64,000 bases of DNA from Maricaulis maris_C (GTDB lineage Bacteria > Pseudomonadota > Alphaproteobacteria > Caulobacterales > Maricaulaceae): contig NZ_JAGDYT010000004.1 in assembly GCF_049116555.1 (NCBI RefSeq), positions 62,001-126,000 on the forward strand, given 5' to 3'. The position numbers and the translations under genes are program-made. This document shows, in pieces, positions 1 through 8,489 of the stretch. The first letter of the stretch is position 1, and the number at the start of each line of letters is the position of its first letter. Below the pieces are notes generated by a model that was given only the letters and a program-made list of their open reading frames with translations, was not told the origin of the DNA and did not search any database.

Positions 1-1
1 T

Positions 2-139
2 CTGAACAAGTTGTTCGAGCGTCAGGGGTCATCCCTGAATCCCGTCGGTGGTGTCGATGTCGAGCAAATGCCGGCAATCAATACCGCGCTGGCGCGCATC
101 GAGCGTTTCTGGGCAGATCACATCCGGTTCAGGATGTAG
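2..139 (+). CDS. C-terminal fragment of an unidentified protein (partial)
   Basis: An open frame enters from the left edge and ends at a TAG at 137-139, giving 45 residues ending in RIERFWADHIRFRM. The start lies outside the window. The short piece carries no motif I recognise, and its reality rests only on the absence of stops and on alphaproteobacterial-looking codon use. About 130 bases separate it from hemA, so the two could be separate transcription units. Confidence 0.45.
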   Translation: MNKLFERQGSSLNPVGGVDVEQMPAINTALARIERFWADHIRFRM

Positions 140-271
140 GGCCTTTTGGGCTGCGAATGAAAAAATCCATTGGGTGCGGCGCTTCGTCCATTATACGGAC
201 GGCTGATAACGGACTATGTATCGACTCACCGTCCGGTTGGCATGTAGTGAACGTCGTGAAAGGCCCGTCCC

Positions 272-1495
272 ATGGATTACCAAACCGCGTTTCAGGATGC
301 CGTCCGTCGTGTGAAGGCTGAAGGGCGCTATCGCGTCTTTGCCGACCTGCTGCGACGCAAGGGCGATTTCCCCGTGGCGCGCTGGCGCTCCGAGGATGGC
401 AAGGTCCGCGACGTCACTGTCTGGTGCTCCAATGATTATCTCGGCATGGGCCAGGTGCCGTGTGTCGTGGAGTCGATGAAGAAAGCGATTGATGATGTCG
501 GTTCAGGCGCCGGCGGTACGCGCAATATCTCCGGCACCACGCACTATCATGTCGAGCTCGAGCGTTCGCTCGCCGACCTTCATCAGAAAAGCGCGGCCCT
601 GCTTTTCACCTCAGGCTACATCGCCAATGAGGCGACCCTGTCGACCCTTGGCAAGATCCTGCCCGGGCTCGTCATGTTTTCGGATGAGCTCAACCACGCG
701 TCGATGATTGAGGGCGTGAAGGGCGCGCGCTGTGAAAAGCGAATCTGGCGCCATAATGATCTCGAACATCTGGAAGAATTGCTGGCCGCAGCGCCCGCCG
801 ATGCACCGAAGGTGATCGCCTTCGAGTCCGTCTACTCCATGGACGGCGATATCGGTCCGCTTGAGGCGGTCTGTGACCTCGCCGACAAATATGGCGCACT
901 GACCTATCTCGATGAAGTGCACGCGGTCGGCCTCTACGGCCTGCGTGGGGCGGGGATCGCGGAGCGCGAAGGCCTGATGGACCGGATCGACATCATCGAG
1001 GGTACGCTGGGCAAGGCTTTCGGTGTGATGGGCGGTTATATCGCGGCCGACGGCGCAATCGTTGATGCGATCCGTTCCATGGCGCCGGGTTTCATCTTCA
1101 CAACAGCCCTGCCGCCGGCCCTGGCGGCTGGCGCGCGGGCGAGTGTGGAATATCTCAAGGCGGCGCATCATCTGCGTGACGCGCACCAGGAACGTGCCGC
1201 GACCTTGAAAACGCGGCTTGCCGAGGCCGGTTATCCGGTCATGGTATCGGAGACCCATATTGTTCCGATCAAGGTCGGCGACCCGGTCCTCTGCAAGCGT
1301 ATTTCCGACATGCTGCTCGAAGAGCATGGTGTCTATGTCCAGCCGATCAACTACCCGACCGTGCCGCGCGGCACGGAGCGGCTGCGGCTGACTCCGAGCC
1401 CGTTGCATGACGACGGAATGTTTGACCAGCTCATCGAGGCACTTGATGATGTCTGGGAGCGGGCGTGCGAACAGACCGGGGTGGCCCGGGCCTGA
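272..1495 (+). CDS. hemA: 5-aminolevulinate synthase
   Basis: Pyridoxal-phosphate enzyme that condenses glycine with succinyl-CoA to 5-aminolevulinate, the first step of haem synthesis by the C4 (Shemin) route typical of alphaproteobacteria; cytoplasmic. The 407-residue length is normal for bacterial ALAS. Visible family features are the N-terminal CSNDYLGMG block, the glycine-rich GSGAGGTRNISG segment, the cofactor aspartate in TYLDEVHAVGLYG, and the PLP lysine in EGTLGKAFGVMGGY at residue 248. The ATG at 272 gives the usual MDYQ-type N-terminus. It stands ahead of a small DUF6898 gene that begins 28 bases past its stop, so the two may be co-transcribed. AONS/KBL-type alpha-oxoamine synthases are the only close alternative, and the motifs favour ALAS. 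Confidence 0.97.
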   Translation: MDYQTAFQDAVRRVKAEGRYRVFADLLRRKGDFPVARWRSEDGKVRDVTVWCSNDYLGMGQVPCVVESMKKAIDDVGSGAGGTRNISGTTHYHVELERSLADLHQKSAALLFTSGYIANEATLSTLGKILPGLVMFSDELNHASMIEGVKGARCEKRIWRHNDLEHLEELLAAAPADAPKVIAFESVYSMDGDIGPLEAVCDLADKYGALTYLDEVHAVGLYGLRGAGIAEREGLMDRIDIIEGTLGKAFGVMGGYIAADGAIVDAIRSMAPGFIFTTALPPALAAGARASVEYLKAAHHLRDAHQERAATLKTRLAEAGYPVMVSETHIVPIKVGDPVLCKRISDMLLEEHGVYVQPINYPTVPRGTERLRLTPSPLHDDGMFDQLIEALDDVWERACEQTGVARA

Positions 1496-1523
1496 ATTCG
1501 GCTCGCTCAAGCGAGGTCCGGGA

Positions 1524-1751
1524 ATGGCCGGCGAGATTTTTGTCGAAATCCAGCGAGTGGGAAACGCCTTGCGCGTGGCCGCCATTGACGGTGCCACGGC
1601 CGAGGAGGTTGTATTCCAGGTTCCCGCGAAGACACCAAGGGCTGATATTGATGTCCTGGCCCGCGCCAAGCTGGCCTGGAAACTCAAGCGGGCATCGGCC
1701 AATAAAAAACGGCCGGACACAGGGTCCGGCCGTCGGGGGATCGAAGTCTAG
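1524..1751 (+). CDS. DUF6898 family small protein
   Basis: A 75-residue protein starting MAGEIFVEIQRVGNALRV, which matches the short DUF6898 pattern found downstream of hemA or near mucR in alphaproteobacteria: a beta-rich start, 'AIDGATAEEV', then a basic helix 'LARAKLAWKLKR'. Its function is unknown. The ATG at 1524 was chosen because the conserved block starts there; an upstream in-frame ATG at 1407 lies inside hemA. The last dozen or so codons run through the intrinsic terminator of the convergent mucR gene, so the C-terminal tail (KKRPDTGSGRRGIEV) is probably a by-product of that hairpin rather than a conserved part. Confidence 0.7.
   Translation: MAGEIFVEIQRVGNALRVAAIDGATAEEVVFQVPAKTPRADIDVLARAKLAWKLKRASANKKRPDTGSGRRGIEV
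1701..1733 (-). terminator. Intrinsic terminator of mucR
   Basis: A perfect 10-bp inverted repeat (ACGGCCGGAC at 1709-1718 and its complement at 1724-1733) encloses a 5-base loop. On the minus strand it is followed by a U-rich run (complement of AATAAAAA at 1701-1708). It begins about 28 bases past the mucR stop and overlaps the 3' end of the convergent DUF6898 gene. Confidence 0.85.
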
Positions 1752-1761
1752 ATCGGGCGGA

Positions 1762-2184
1762 CTAGCCGTCTTTCTTGCCGCGTCCCAGACCAATATCCTT
1801 GGCGAATTGTGACCGCTTGCGCGAATAGGCCGGCGCGACCATCGGGTAGTCCGAAGGCAGATTCCATTTCCGGCGATAGTCGTCCGGCGACATGTTGTAT
1901 TGCGAGCGCAAATACCGCTTGAGCATTTTGAGTTTCTTGCCGTCCTCGAGGCAGACGATGTAGTCGTCGGCAACGGACTTGGAGACAGCGACAGCCGGCT
2001 TGGTTTTGGGCTCGGGCTTCACTTCCGACTCTGAAACTTCCTTCATTGTCGCATGTACTGACTTGATCAGGTCGGGCACGTTATCGGCCGGCATGGAGTT
2101 GTGCGAGAGATAGGAAGCGACAACATCGGTCGTCATCCGCAGCAATTCTTCCTTGTCGATATCGGGGAGCATGTCGTCGGCCAT
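1762..2184 (-). CDS. mucR: MucR/Ros family transcriptional regulator
   Basis: A 140-residue DNA-binding regulator of the Ros/MucR family, which in alphaproteobacteria controls exopolysaccharide, motility and cell-cycle genes, often binding AT-rich promoters including its own. The C-terminal half carries the family block: CLEDGKKLKMLKRYL at about 78-92, then the SPDDYRRKWNLPSDYPMVAP segment and a basic tail. The usual zinc ligands are altered: Cys78 remains, the second Cys is Asp81, and the two His positions are Tyr91 and Tyr96. Zinc-free Ros homologues are known in Mesorhizobium, so the protein may still bind DNA. The acidic, helical N-terminus (about residues 1-55) resembles the oligomerisation region of MucR. 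It has its own terminator downstream and an AT-rich leader upstream. Confidence 0.93.
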   Translation of the reverse strand: MADDMLPDIDKEELLRMTTDVVASYLSHNSMPADNVPDLIKSVHATMKEVSESEVKPEPKTKPAVAVSKSVADDYIVCLEDGKKLKMLKRYLRSQYNMSPDDYRRKWNLPSDYPMVAPAYSRKRSQFAKDIGLGRGKKDG

Positions 2185-2269
2185 TTATGGAACCTTTCAA
2201 GATACGCTGTCTTGCTTGTGTCACACGTGGTGACTTCATTCATTATTGCAATGCCTGATCGATATTATG

Positions 2270-2289
2270 ACTTGATAGCGAGTTCAAGT
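2270..2289. promoter_or_regulatory. Inverted repeat in the mucR/glyA divergent region
   Basis: ACTTGA at 2270-2275 is mirrored by TCAAGT at 2284-2289 with an 8-base spacer. It lies in the AT-rich 270-base gap between the divergently transcribed mucR and glyA. It could be an operator, possibly for MucR itself, but the arms are only 6 bp. The rest of the gap shows no gene; a ribosome site AGGAAG precedes glyA. Confidence 0.25.
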
Positions 2290-2454
2290 GAGTATGATTG
2301 AATATGTTTCATACGCACCTGCGCCGGCAGAAATGTTCAAGTAATCTGATTTGGCGCGACTCAGCATGATCGCGCCTGCAGCCGCGCCAATTGTCCGCTT
2401 GCCCCGCCCGGGGCAGCACCTTATCACACGAGATAAATGTGATGAGGAAGCGTC

Positions 2455-3762
<1,308 letters not shown>

Positions 3763-3771
3763 GGTACCCGC

Positions 3772-4257
3772 ATGCGTTGTCCTTTTTGCGGTCATCCCGA
3801 TACCCAAGTGAAGGATTCCCGTCCGGCGGAGGACGGGAATGCCATTCGTCGCCGGCGGCAATGTCCGTCCTGTGCAGCCCGTTTCACCACATTCGAGCGC
3901 GTGCAATTGCGCGAGCTGACCGTGATGAAGAAGTCGGGGCGGCGGGTGCCGTTTGACCGTGACAAGCTGAACCGCTCCATCCAGCTTGCGATGCAAAAGC
4001 GCAATATCGAGCCGGATCGCATCGATCAGATGATTTCCGGTATTGTCCGGCGCCTGGAGTCGACGGGCGAGACCGATGTGACGTCAGACCGGGTCGGTGA
4101 GCTGGTCATGGAAGGTCTCAAGAATCTCGATGCCGTGGCCTATGTTCGCTATGCCTCGGTCTACAAGGATTTCCACAAGGTCGAGGATTTCCGCGAATTC
4201 ATCACCGATGAAGCGCTGAGCGCCCATTTCGGAACAAGCGAAGACGACAAGGAATGA
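3772..4257 (+). CDS. nrdR: Ribonucleotide reductase transcriptional repressor NrdR
   Basis: Nucleotide-sensing repressor of ribonucleotide reductase genes. The 161-residue protein has the four-cysteine zinc ribbon at the N-terminus (CPFC at 3-6 and CPSC at about 31-34) followed by an ATP-cone domain beginning around residue 49 (VMKKSGRRVPFDRDKL). Length and architecture are standard. It follows glyA by 9 bases and overlaps the next gene by 4 bases (ATGA at 4254-4257), consistent with translational coupling. No nrd genes are in the window, so its targets lie elsewhere. Confidence 0.97.
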   Translation: MRCPFCGHPDTQVKDSRPAEDGNAIRRRRQCPSCAARFTTFERVQLRELTVMKKSGRRVPFDRDKLNRSIQLAMQKRNIEPDRIDQMISGIVRRLESTGETDVTSDRVGELVMEGLKNLDAVAYVRYASVYKDFHKVEDFREFITDEALSAHFGTSEDDKE

Positions 4258-4829
4258 ACGCCGCGGCGCGTCCGCGTGTCACATTGAAACTGGCGACCTC
4301 GCTCGACGGGCGGATCGCGCTGGCCAATGGGGCTTCGCAATGGATCACCGGTCCGGAAAGCCGCGCGGTTGTGCATCGCATGCGCGCTGCTCATGACGCC
4401 ATCCTCACCGGCATCGGCACCATCCTCGCGGATGATCCCCAATTGACGGCACGGCCCGAGGGCGGGTGCGAGCGTCAGCCGGATATCATCATCATGGACA
4501 GCCAGGGACGCACGCCTGCGAATGCCCGCGTGTTCAAGGGGGGCGACCGTTCCGTGACGCTGATACCCTATCGTGACCTGGGCCGTGCGATGGCCGGGCA
4601 TCAGCGCGTCATGATCGAGGCGGGAGCCGGGATCGCGGCCTCGGCGGTGCGGGACGGACTGGTGGATTGTATCGAATGGTTCCGCGCGCCAATGCTGTTG
4701 GGAGGCGACGGAATGCCGGTTCTCGCAGCTCTGGGCCTTGAGACACTCGACACCGCCCCCATTTTCAGGCGGACAGGCGTCGTGGAACGCGGCGCTGATC
4801 TGCAGGAAACCTACGAACGGACAGGCTGA
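4254..4829 (+). CDS. RibD reductase domain protein (deaminase domain absent)
   Basis: A 191-residue protein equivalent to only the C-terminal half of RibD, the NADPH-dependent reductase acting on the ribosylamino-pyrimidine intermediate of riboflavin synthesis. The family blocks are clear: KLATSLDGRIA, SQWITGPESR, and HDAILTGIGTILADDP. A standard RibD is about 360 residues with an N-terminal zinc deaminase (HAE and PCxxC motifs); none of that is present, and the frame upstream is occupied by nrdR. The gene overlaps nrdR by 4 bases and ribE by 1 base (TGATG), so it is embedded in the rib operon. A separate deaminase must be supplied from outside this window if the pathway is complete. Confidence 0.9.
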   Translation: MNAAARPRVTLKLATSLDGRIALANGASQWITGPESRAVVHRMRAAHDAILTGIGTILADDPQLTARPEGGCERQPDIIIMDSQGRTPANARVFKGGDRSVTLIPYRDLGRAMAGHQRVMIEAGAGIAASAVRDGLVDCIEWFRAPMLLGGDGMPVLAALGLETLDTAPIFRRTGVVERGADLQETYERTG

Positions 4830-5434
4830 TGTTTACCGGAATAGTCACGGCGAAAGGCCGCATTCGCGCGATCAGCGGCGAGGGCGTGCGCCGCTTCGAG
4901 ATCGAAGCGCCCTACGATGCTGACACCATCGCGCTGGGTGCATCGATTGCCCATGCCGGGGCCTGTCTGACGGTAGTGGAAGTCGTTGGGGTGCCCGAGG
5001 GCTGCTGGTTCGCTGTTGAGGTGTCGCCGGAGACCTTGCGCCTGACCACGCTGGGAAGCTGGCAGGTCGGCGATCCGGTCAATCTCGAGCGCGCCCTGGC
5101 GATTGGCGAGGAACTTGGTGGTCATCTGGTCACCGGGCATGTCGATGGCCTCGGTGAGCTGGTTGATCGGCGTGAGGAGGGCGAGTGGCTGGTTCTGTCC
5201 GTGCGTCCCCCACCGGACCTTAATCGCTTCATTGCGCGGAAGGGCTCGATCACCGTCGATGGCGTTTCCCTGACCGTCAATGCGGTGACCCGCGACTGTT
5301 TTGATCTGATGATCATTCCGCATACGGCGGAGGTCACGACACTGGGCGCGCTGCAAGTTGGCGCGCACGTCAATCTTGAGGTTGACCTCATGGCACGCTA
5401 CGCCGCCCGCCTGAGCGAATTTTCGCCGACCTGA
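4829..5434 (+). CDS. ribE: Riboflavin synthase alpha subunit
   Basis: Dismutates two molecules of 6,7-dimethyl-8-ribityllumazine to riboflavin, the last step of the pathway. The 201-residue chain begins with the signature MFTGIV and shows the two tandem lumazine-binding barrels: the first with SIAHAGACLTVVEV near residues 35-50 and GHVDGLGEL near 103-112, the second with KGSITVDGVSLTVNAV near 137-152. Normally the first barrel has a Cys in 'GVCLTV', here GACLTV. It is coupled to the upstream reductase gene by a TGATG overlap and followed by ribBX. Confidence 0.97.
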   Translation: MFTGIVTAKGRIRAISGEGVRRFEIEAPYDADTIALGASIAHAGACLTVVEVVGVPEGCWFAVEVSPETLRLTTLGSWQVGDPVNLERALAIGEELGGHLVTGHVDGLGELVDRREEGEWLVLSVRPPPDLNRFIARKGSITVDGVSLTVNAVTRDCFDLMIIPHTAEVTTLGALQVGAHVNLEVDLMARYAARLSEFSPT

Positions 5435-5449
5435 TATTTGGAGACGCGC

Positions 5450-6571
5450 GTGAGCGACATCCCACTTTCCCCCATCGAGGACGTTATCGAGGATGCGCGC
5501 AATGGACGCATGTTCATCCTTGTCGACGCCGAGGACCGCGAGAATGAGGGCGACCTGGTCATCCCGGCCAAGTTCGCCACTCCCGATGCGGTCAATTTCA
5601 TGGCCAAGCACGGGCGCGGCCTGATTTGTCTGGCGATGAGCCAGGAACGCGTCACCCAGCTCGATCTGAAACTGATGGCCAGCGATAACCGCTCGCGTCA
5701 CCAGACCGCGTTCACGACCTCGATCGAGGCCCGCGAGGGTGTCACCACCGGCATCTCGGCCCATGACCGGGCCCGTACGATCGAAGTGGCGACTGATCCG
5801 TCCAAAGGCGCCGAGGACATTGCCACACCGGGCCATGTCTTTCCGCTGGTCGCTCGCGATGGCGGCGTGCTGGTCCGGGCTGGTCATACCGAGGCCTCCG
5901 TCGATGTGGCCCGCCTGGCCGGCGCCGGTTCGTCCGGCGTGATCTGCGAGATCATGAATGAAGACGGGTCGATGGCGCGCCTCCCTGACCTCGTCGCTTT
6001 TGCCCAGCTGCACGGGCTGAAGATCGGCACGATTGCCGACCTGATCGCCTATCGTCGCAAGAATGACCGCTTTATCGAACGGCGCCTCGAGAGCGAGTTC
6101 ACATCCCAATTGGGCGGTCCGTTCAAACTGGTCGTGTTTCGCAATACGCTGGACGGCTCCGAGCACGTTGCCCTGGTGAAGGGGGAACCCAATGCCGGTG
6201 AAGCGACCACTGTGCGCATGCACAAGGTCAGTTTTGTTGATGATGTCCTCCATGAAAGCGGTCCGCGTGGCGAGAAGGTGGAAGCCGGAATCCGGGCAAT
6301 TTCCCAGGCCGACGGCCCGGCGGTCATGGTCTTCATCCGCGAGACCTCGCATACCGCGATCATTGAGCGGCTTGGTGCCCATCCCAGCCTGCCTCAGGAC
6401 GAGCGTGAGGCACGCCGCCTGCGTGAGTATGGCGTCGGCGCGCAGATCCTGCTGGACCTTGGCGTGCGCGACATGATTCTTCTGACCACCAAGCCGCAGA
6501 CAATTGTCGGCCTTGAGGGCTATGGTCTGTCTATCCGCGAAGAGCGGCATTTTCCGGAGGGTGACGCATGA
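5450..6571 (+). CDS. ribB: 3,4-dihydroxy-2-butanone 4-phosphate synthase with degenerate GTP cyclohydrolase II domain (RibBX type)
   Basis: The N-terminal ~210 residues are a full DHBP synthase (makes the four-carbon precursor from ribulose 5-phosphate), with DAEDRENEGDL near residue 25, the THDRA-type ISAHDRARTI block and HTEASVDVARLAGAG. The C-terminal ~165 residues align with GTP cyclohydrolase II by the GVGAQILLDLGVRD and GLEGYGLSI blocks, but this half contains no cysteine, so the three-Cys zinc site required for GTP hydrolysis is missing. This is the RibBX-type hybrid described by others. I prefer the GTG at 5450 because GGAG lies 6 bases ahead; an in-frame TTG at 5438 would add four residues. 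The stop overlaps the ribH start by 4 bases. A working RibA must be encoded elsewhere. Confidence 0.93.
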   Translation: MSDIPLSPIEDVIEDARNGRMFILVDAEDRENEGDLVIPAKFATPDAVNFMAKHGRGLICLAMSQERVTQLDLKLMASDNRSRHQTAFTTSIEAREGVTTGISAHDRARTIEVATDPSKGAEDIATPGHVFPLVARDGGVLVRAGHTEASVDVARLAGAGSSGVICEIMNEDGSMARLPDLVAFAQLHGLKIGTIADLIAYRRKNDRFIERRLESEFTSQLGGPFKLVVFRNTLDGSEHVALVKGEPNAGEATTVRMHKVSFVDDVLHESGPRGEKVEAGIRAISQADGPAVMVFIRETSHTAIIERLGAHPSLPQDEREARRLREYGVGAQILLDLGVRDMILLTTKPQTIVGLEGYGLSIREERHFPEGDA

Positions 6572-6996
6572 GCGCGCCGAAATACCTGATCATTGCGGGG
6601 ACATTCTACCGCGACATCGCTGATGCCCTGATCAAGGGCGCGCGCGACGCCATCGAGGCCAAGGGCTGCGCCTTTGACATTGTCGAAGTCCCCGGTGCGC
6701 TGGAAATCCCCGGCACGATTGCTCAGGCCGAAAAGGCCGGCGCCGGTTATGACGGCTATGTCGCGCTGGGCTGTGTTATTCGTGGTGAGACCACTCATTA
6801 TGACTATGTCTGCGGTGAATCGGCGCGTGGAATCATGGATTTGAACCTTCGGGCCATCCCTGTGGGCAATGGTATTCTCACGGTTGAGAACCGCGCCCAG
6901 GCCTTGAAGCGCGCCATCGACAATAATAAAGGCGCGGATGCAGCCAATGCGGCGATGATGCTGATCGAGCTGCGCAACCGCTTCAGGAGCGCATGA
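6568..6996 (+). CDS. ribH: 6,7-dimethyl-8-ribityllumazine synthase
   Basis: Condenses the pyrimidine intermediate with dihydroxybutanone phosphate to form lumazine, the substrate of riboflavin synthase. The 142-residue length fits the family, and the conserved segments EVPGALEIPGTI, GCVIRGETTHYDYVC and the closing 'A..AA.MMIEL..RF' are visible. The catalytic His sits in GETTHYDYV. ATGA overlaps join it to ribBX upstream and nusB downstream, the common ribH-nusB arrangement of alphaproteobacteria. Confidence 0.98.
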   Translation: MSAPKYLIIAGTFYRDIADALIKGARDAIEAKGCAFDIVEVPGALEIPGTIAQAEKAGAGYDGYVALGCVIRGETTHYDYVCGESARGIMDLNLRAIPVGNGILTVENRAQALKRAIDNNKGADAANAAMMLIELRNRFRSA

Positions 6997-7481
6997 TCAT
7001 GGCTGCAGCCAGCAAGGAATCCACATCGGAAAACCGGGCCCGTCTCCGTCGGGCTGCACGCCTCTCAGCCGTTCAGGCGCTCTATCAGATGGAGATCAGC
7101 GGGCAGGGCGCGGCGGCGGTTATCCGCGAATTTCGCGATCATCGTTTCGGTGGTGATCACGAAGCGCCTGATTATGTCGAGGCCGACGAGGATTTCTTCG
7201 AAAGCCTGGTGAGCGGTGTTGTCGAGATGCAGGCCCGCGTCGATCCGGCGATGGACGCATTGCTGGCTGAAGGCTGGCGTCTGGAACGCCTGGACTCGAC
7301 CGTGCGTGCCATCCTGCGCGTTGGTGGATTTGAGCTCATGCATCGCAAGGATGTGCCTGCGCGCGTGGTGATTGATGAATACATCGAAATCGCCAATGCC
7401 TTCTTCGAGGGGTCCGAGCCGAAATTCATCAATGCGGCTTTCGATCGCGCCGCCCGCGACGCTCGCCCGGACGAATTCTGA
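6993..7481 (+). CDS. nusB: Transcription antitermination factor NusB
   Basis: RNA-binding antitermination factor that works with NusE (S10) on boxA of rRNA leaders. The 162-residue protein has the all-helical NusB pattern: RRAARLSAVQALYQMEISG at the N-terminus, RLDSTVRAILRVGGFEL in the middle, and VVIDEYIEIANAFFE...FINAAFD at the C-terminus. Two ATGs (6993 and 6999) are possible; the first overlaps the ribH stop (ATGA), and AGGAG just upstream could serve either. thiL follows after 3 bases, completing a rib-nusB-thiL unit. Confidence 0.97.
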   Translation: MIMAAASKESTSENRARLRRAARLSAVQALYQMEISGQGAAAVIREFRDHRFGGDHEAPDYVEADEDFFESLVSGVVEMQARVDPAMDALLAEGWRLERLDSTVRAILRVGGFELMHRKDVPARVVIDEYIEIANAFFEGSEPKFINAAFDRAARDARPDEF

Positions 7482-7484
7482 GCC

Positions 7485-8450
7485 ATGGCCGGCGACGGCG
7501 AATTCGACTTCATCCGGCGGCATCTCCTGCCTCTGAGTGAAGGCGATCCCGTCGCCCTCAACCTGGCCGATGATGCGGCCCTGCTCGACCCGAATCCAGG
7601 TGAGAGCCTCGTGCTCGCCTGCGATACCCTGATCGCGGGCGTGCATTTTCGCGACAGTGACTCTCCGGAAACCGTCGCCCGTCGTGCCTTGCGCAGCAAT
7701 CTCTCCGATCTGGCAGCGATGGGGGCGTCGCCGCGCCACTATCTGGCGGCCCTGTCCTGGCCCGGCGCGCTTGGCGCCGGGTGGCGTGAAGCTTTCCTGG
7801 CTGCCTTGAAACACGACCAATCCCGCTTTGGTCTCACGCTTGTCGGCGGCGATACCACGGTGACGCCCGGGCCGCTCACGATCAGCCTGACCCTTGTTGG
7901 CGCCGTCCCAGTCGGCCAGGCCGTGACCCGCAACGGCGCGCAGGTTGGCGAGGATGTCTGGGTCTCCGGACAGATCGGGGACGGATTTCTCGGTCTCATG
8001 GCGGCGCAATCGGGTGCAGCTGCGCTTGCGGATTGCCTGACTCGCTATACCGCACCGGAGCCGCGCCTGGCGCTGGGTGAGGCTCTTCGCGGACTGGCCA
8101 GCAGCGCGGTAGATATCTCTGACGGTCTGATCGCCGATCTCGGCCATATTGCCCGGGCGAGTGATTGCGGGCTCGAAATCGAGATCGAAGCGGTACCATT
8201 GTCGAAGGCCGGCAAGGCCTGGCGCGCGTCGCCGGAGGGGGATGTCCATCGCCTGCTCGCAGGTGGCGATGATTACGAGCTGGCCTTCACAGCTCCGGTC
8301 GCCGCACGGGGCCGGATCAATGCGATCAGTGAAACGCTCGGCCTCGCCCTGACCCGCATCGGTTCGGTTACCGGGGATGCCCGGATATGTCTGCGAGATG
8401 CGACCGGCGCGTTGCTGGCGCCGCAGCGGACCGGGTTTACGCATTTTTGA
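7485..8450 (+). CDS. thiL: Thiamine-monophosphate kinase
   Basis: ATP-dependent kinase that converts thiamine phosphate to thiamine diphosphate, the active cofactor. The 321-residue protein has the ThiL/PurM fold markers: GEFDFI and the metal-binding DDAALL near residue 27, SNLSDLAAMGASP near 70, GGDTT near 105, and the C-terminal DISDGLIADLGHI and LAGGDDYELAFTAP blocks. It starts 3 bases after nusB. A short inverted repeat lies between it and the next gene. Confidence 0.97.
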   Translation: MAGDGEFDFIRRHLLPLSEGDPVALNLADDAALLDPNPGESLVLACDTLIAGVHFRDSDSPETVARRALRSNLSDLAAMGASPRHYLAALSWPGALGAGWREAFLAALKHDQSRFGLTLVGGDTTVTPGPLTISLTLVGAVPVGQAVTRNGAQVGEDVWVSGQIGDGFLGLMAAQSGAAALADCLTRYTAPEPRLALGEALRGLASSAVDISDGLIADLGHIARASDCGLEIEIEAVPLSKAGKAWRASPEGDVHRLLAGGDDYELAFTAPVAARGRINAISETLGLALTRIGSVTGDARICLRDATGALLAPQRTGFTHF

Positions 8451-8453
8451 GGC

Positions 8454-8488
8454 AAAGCTGTCAGTCTGAGCAATGACTGAGAGGCTTT
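8454..8488 (+). promoter_or_regulatory. Hairpin covering the ribosome site of the following gene
   Basis: AAAGC (8454-8458) plus TCAGTC (8461-8466) can pair with GACTGA (8475-8480) plus GCTTT (8484-8488) around an 8-base loop. The GAGAGG ribosome site (8479-8484) and the last bases before the ATG at 8490 fall in the 3' arm. It could restrict translation of the downstream gene when transcription reads through from thiL, or act as a weak attenuator. No T-run follows. Confidence 0.3.
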
Positions 8489-8489
8489 C

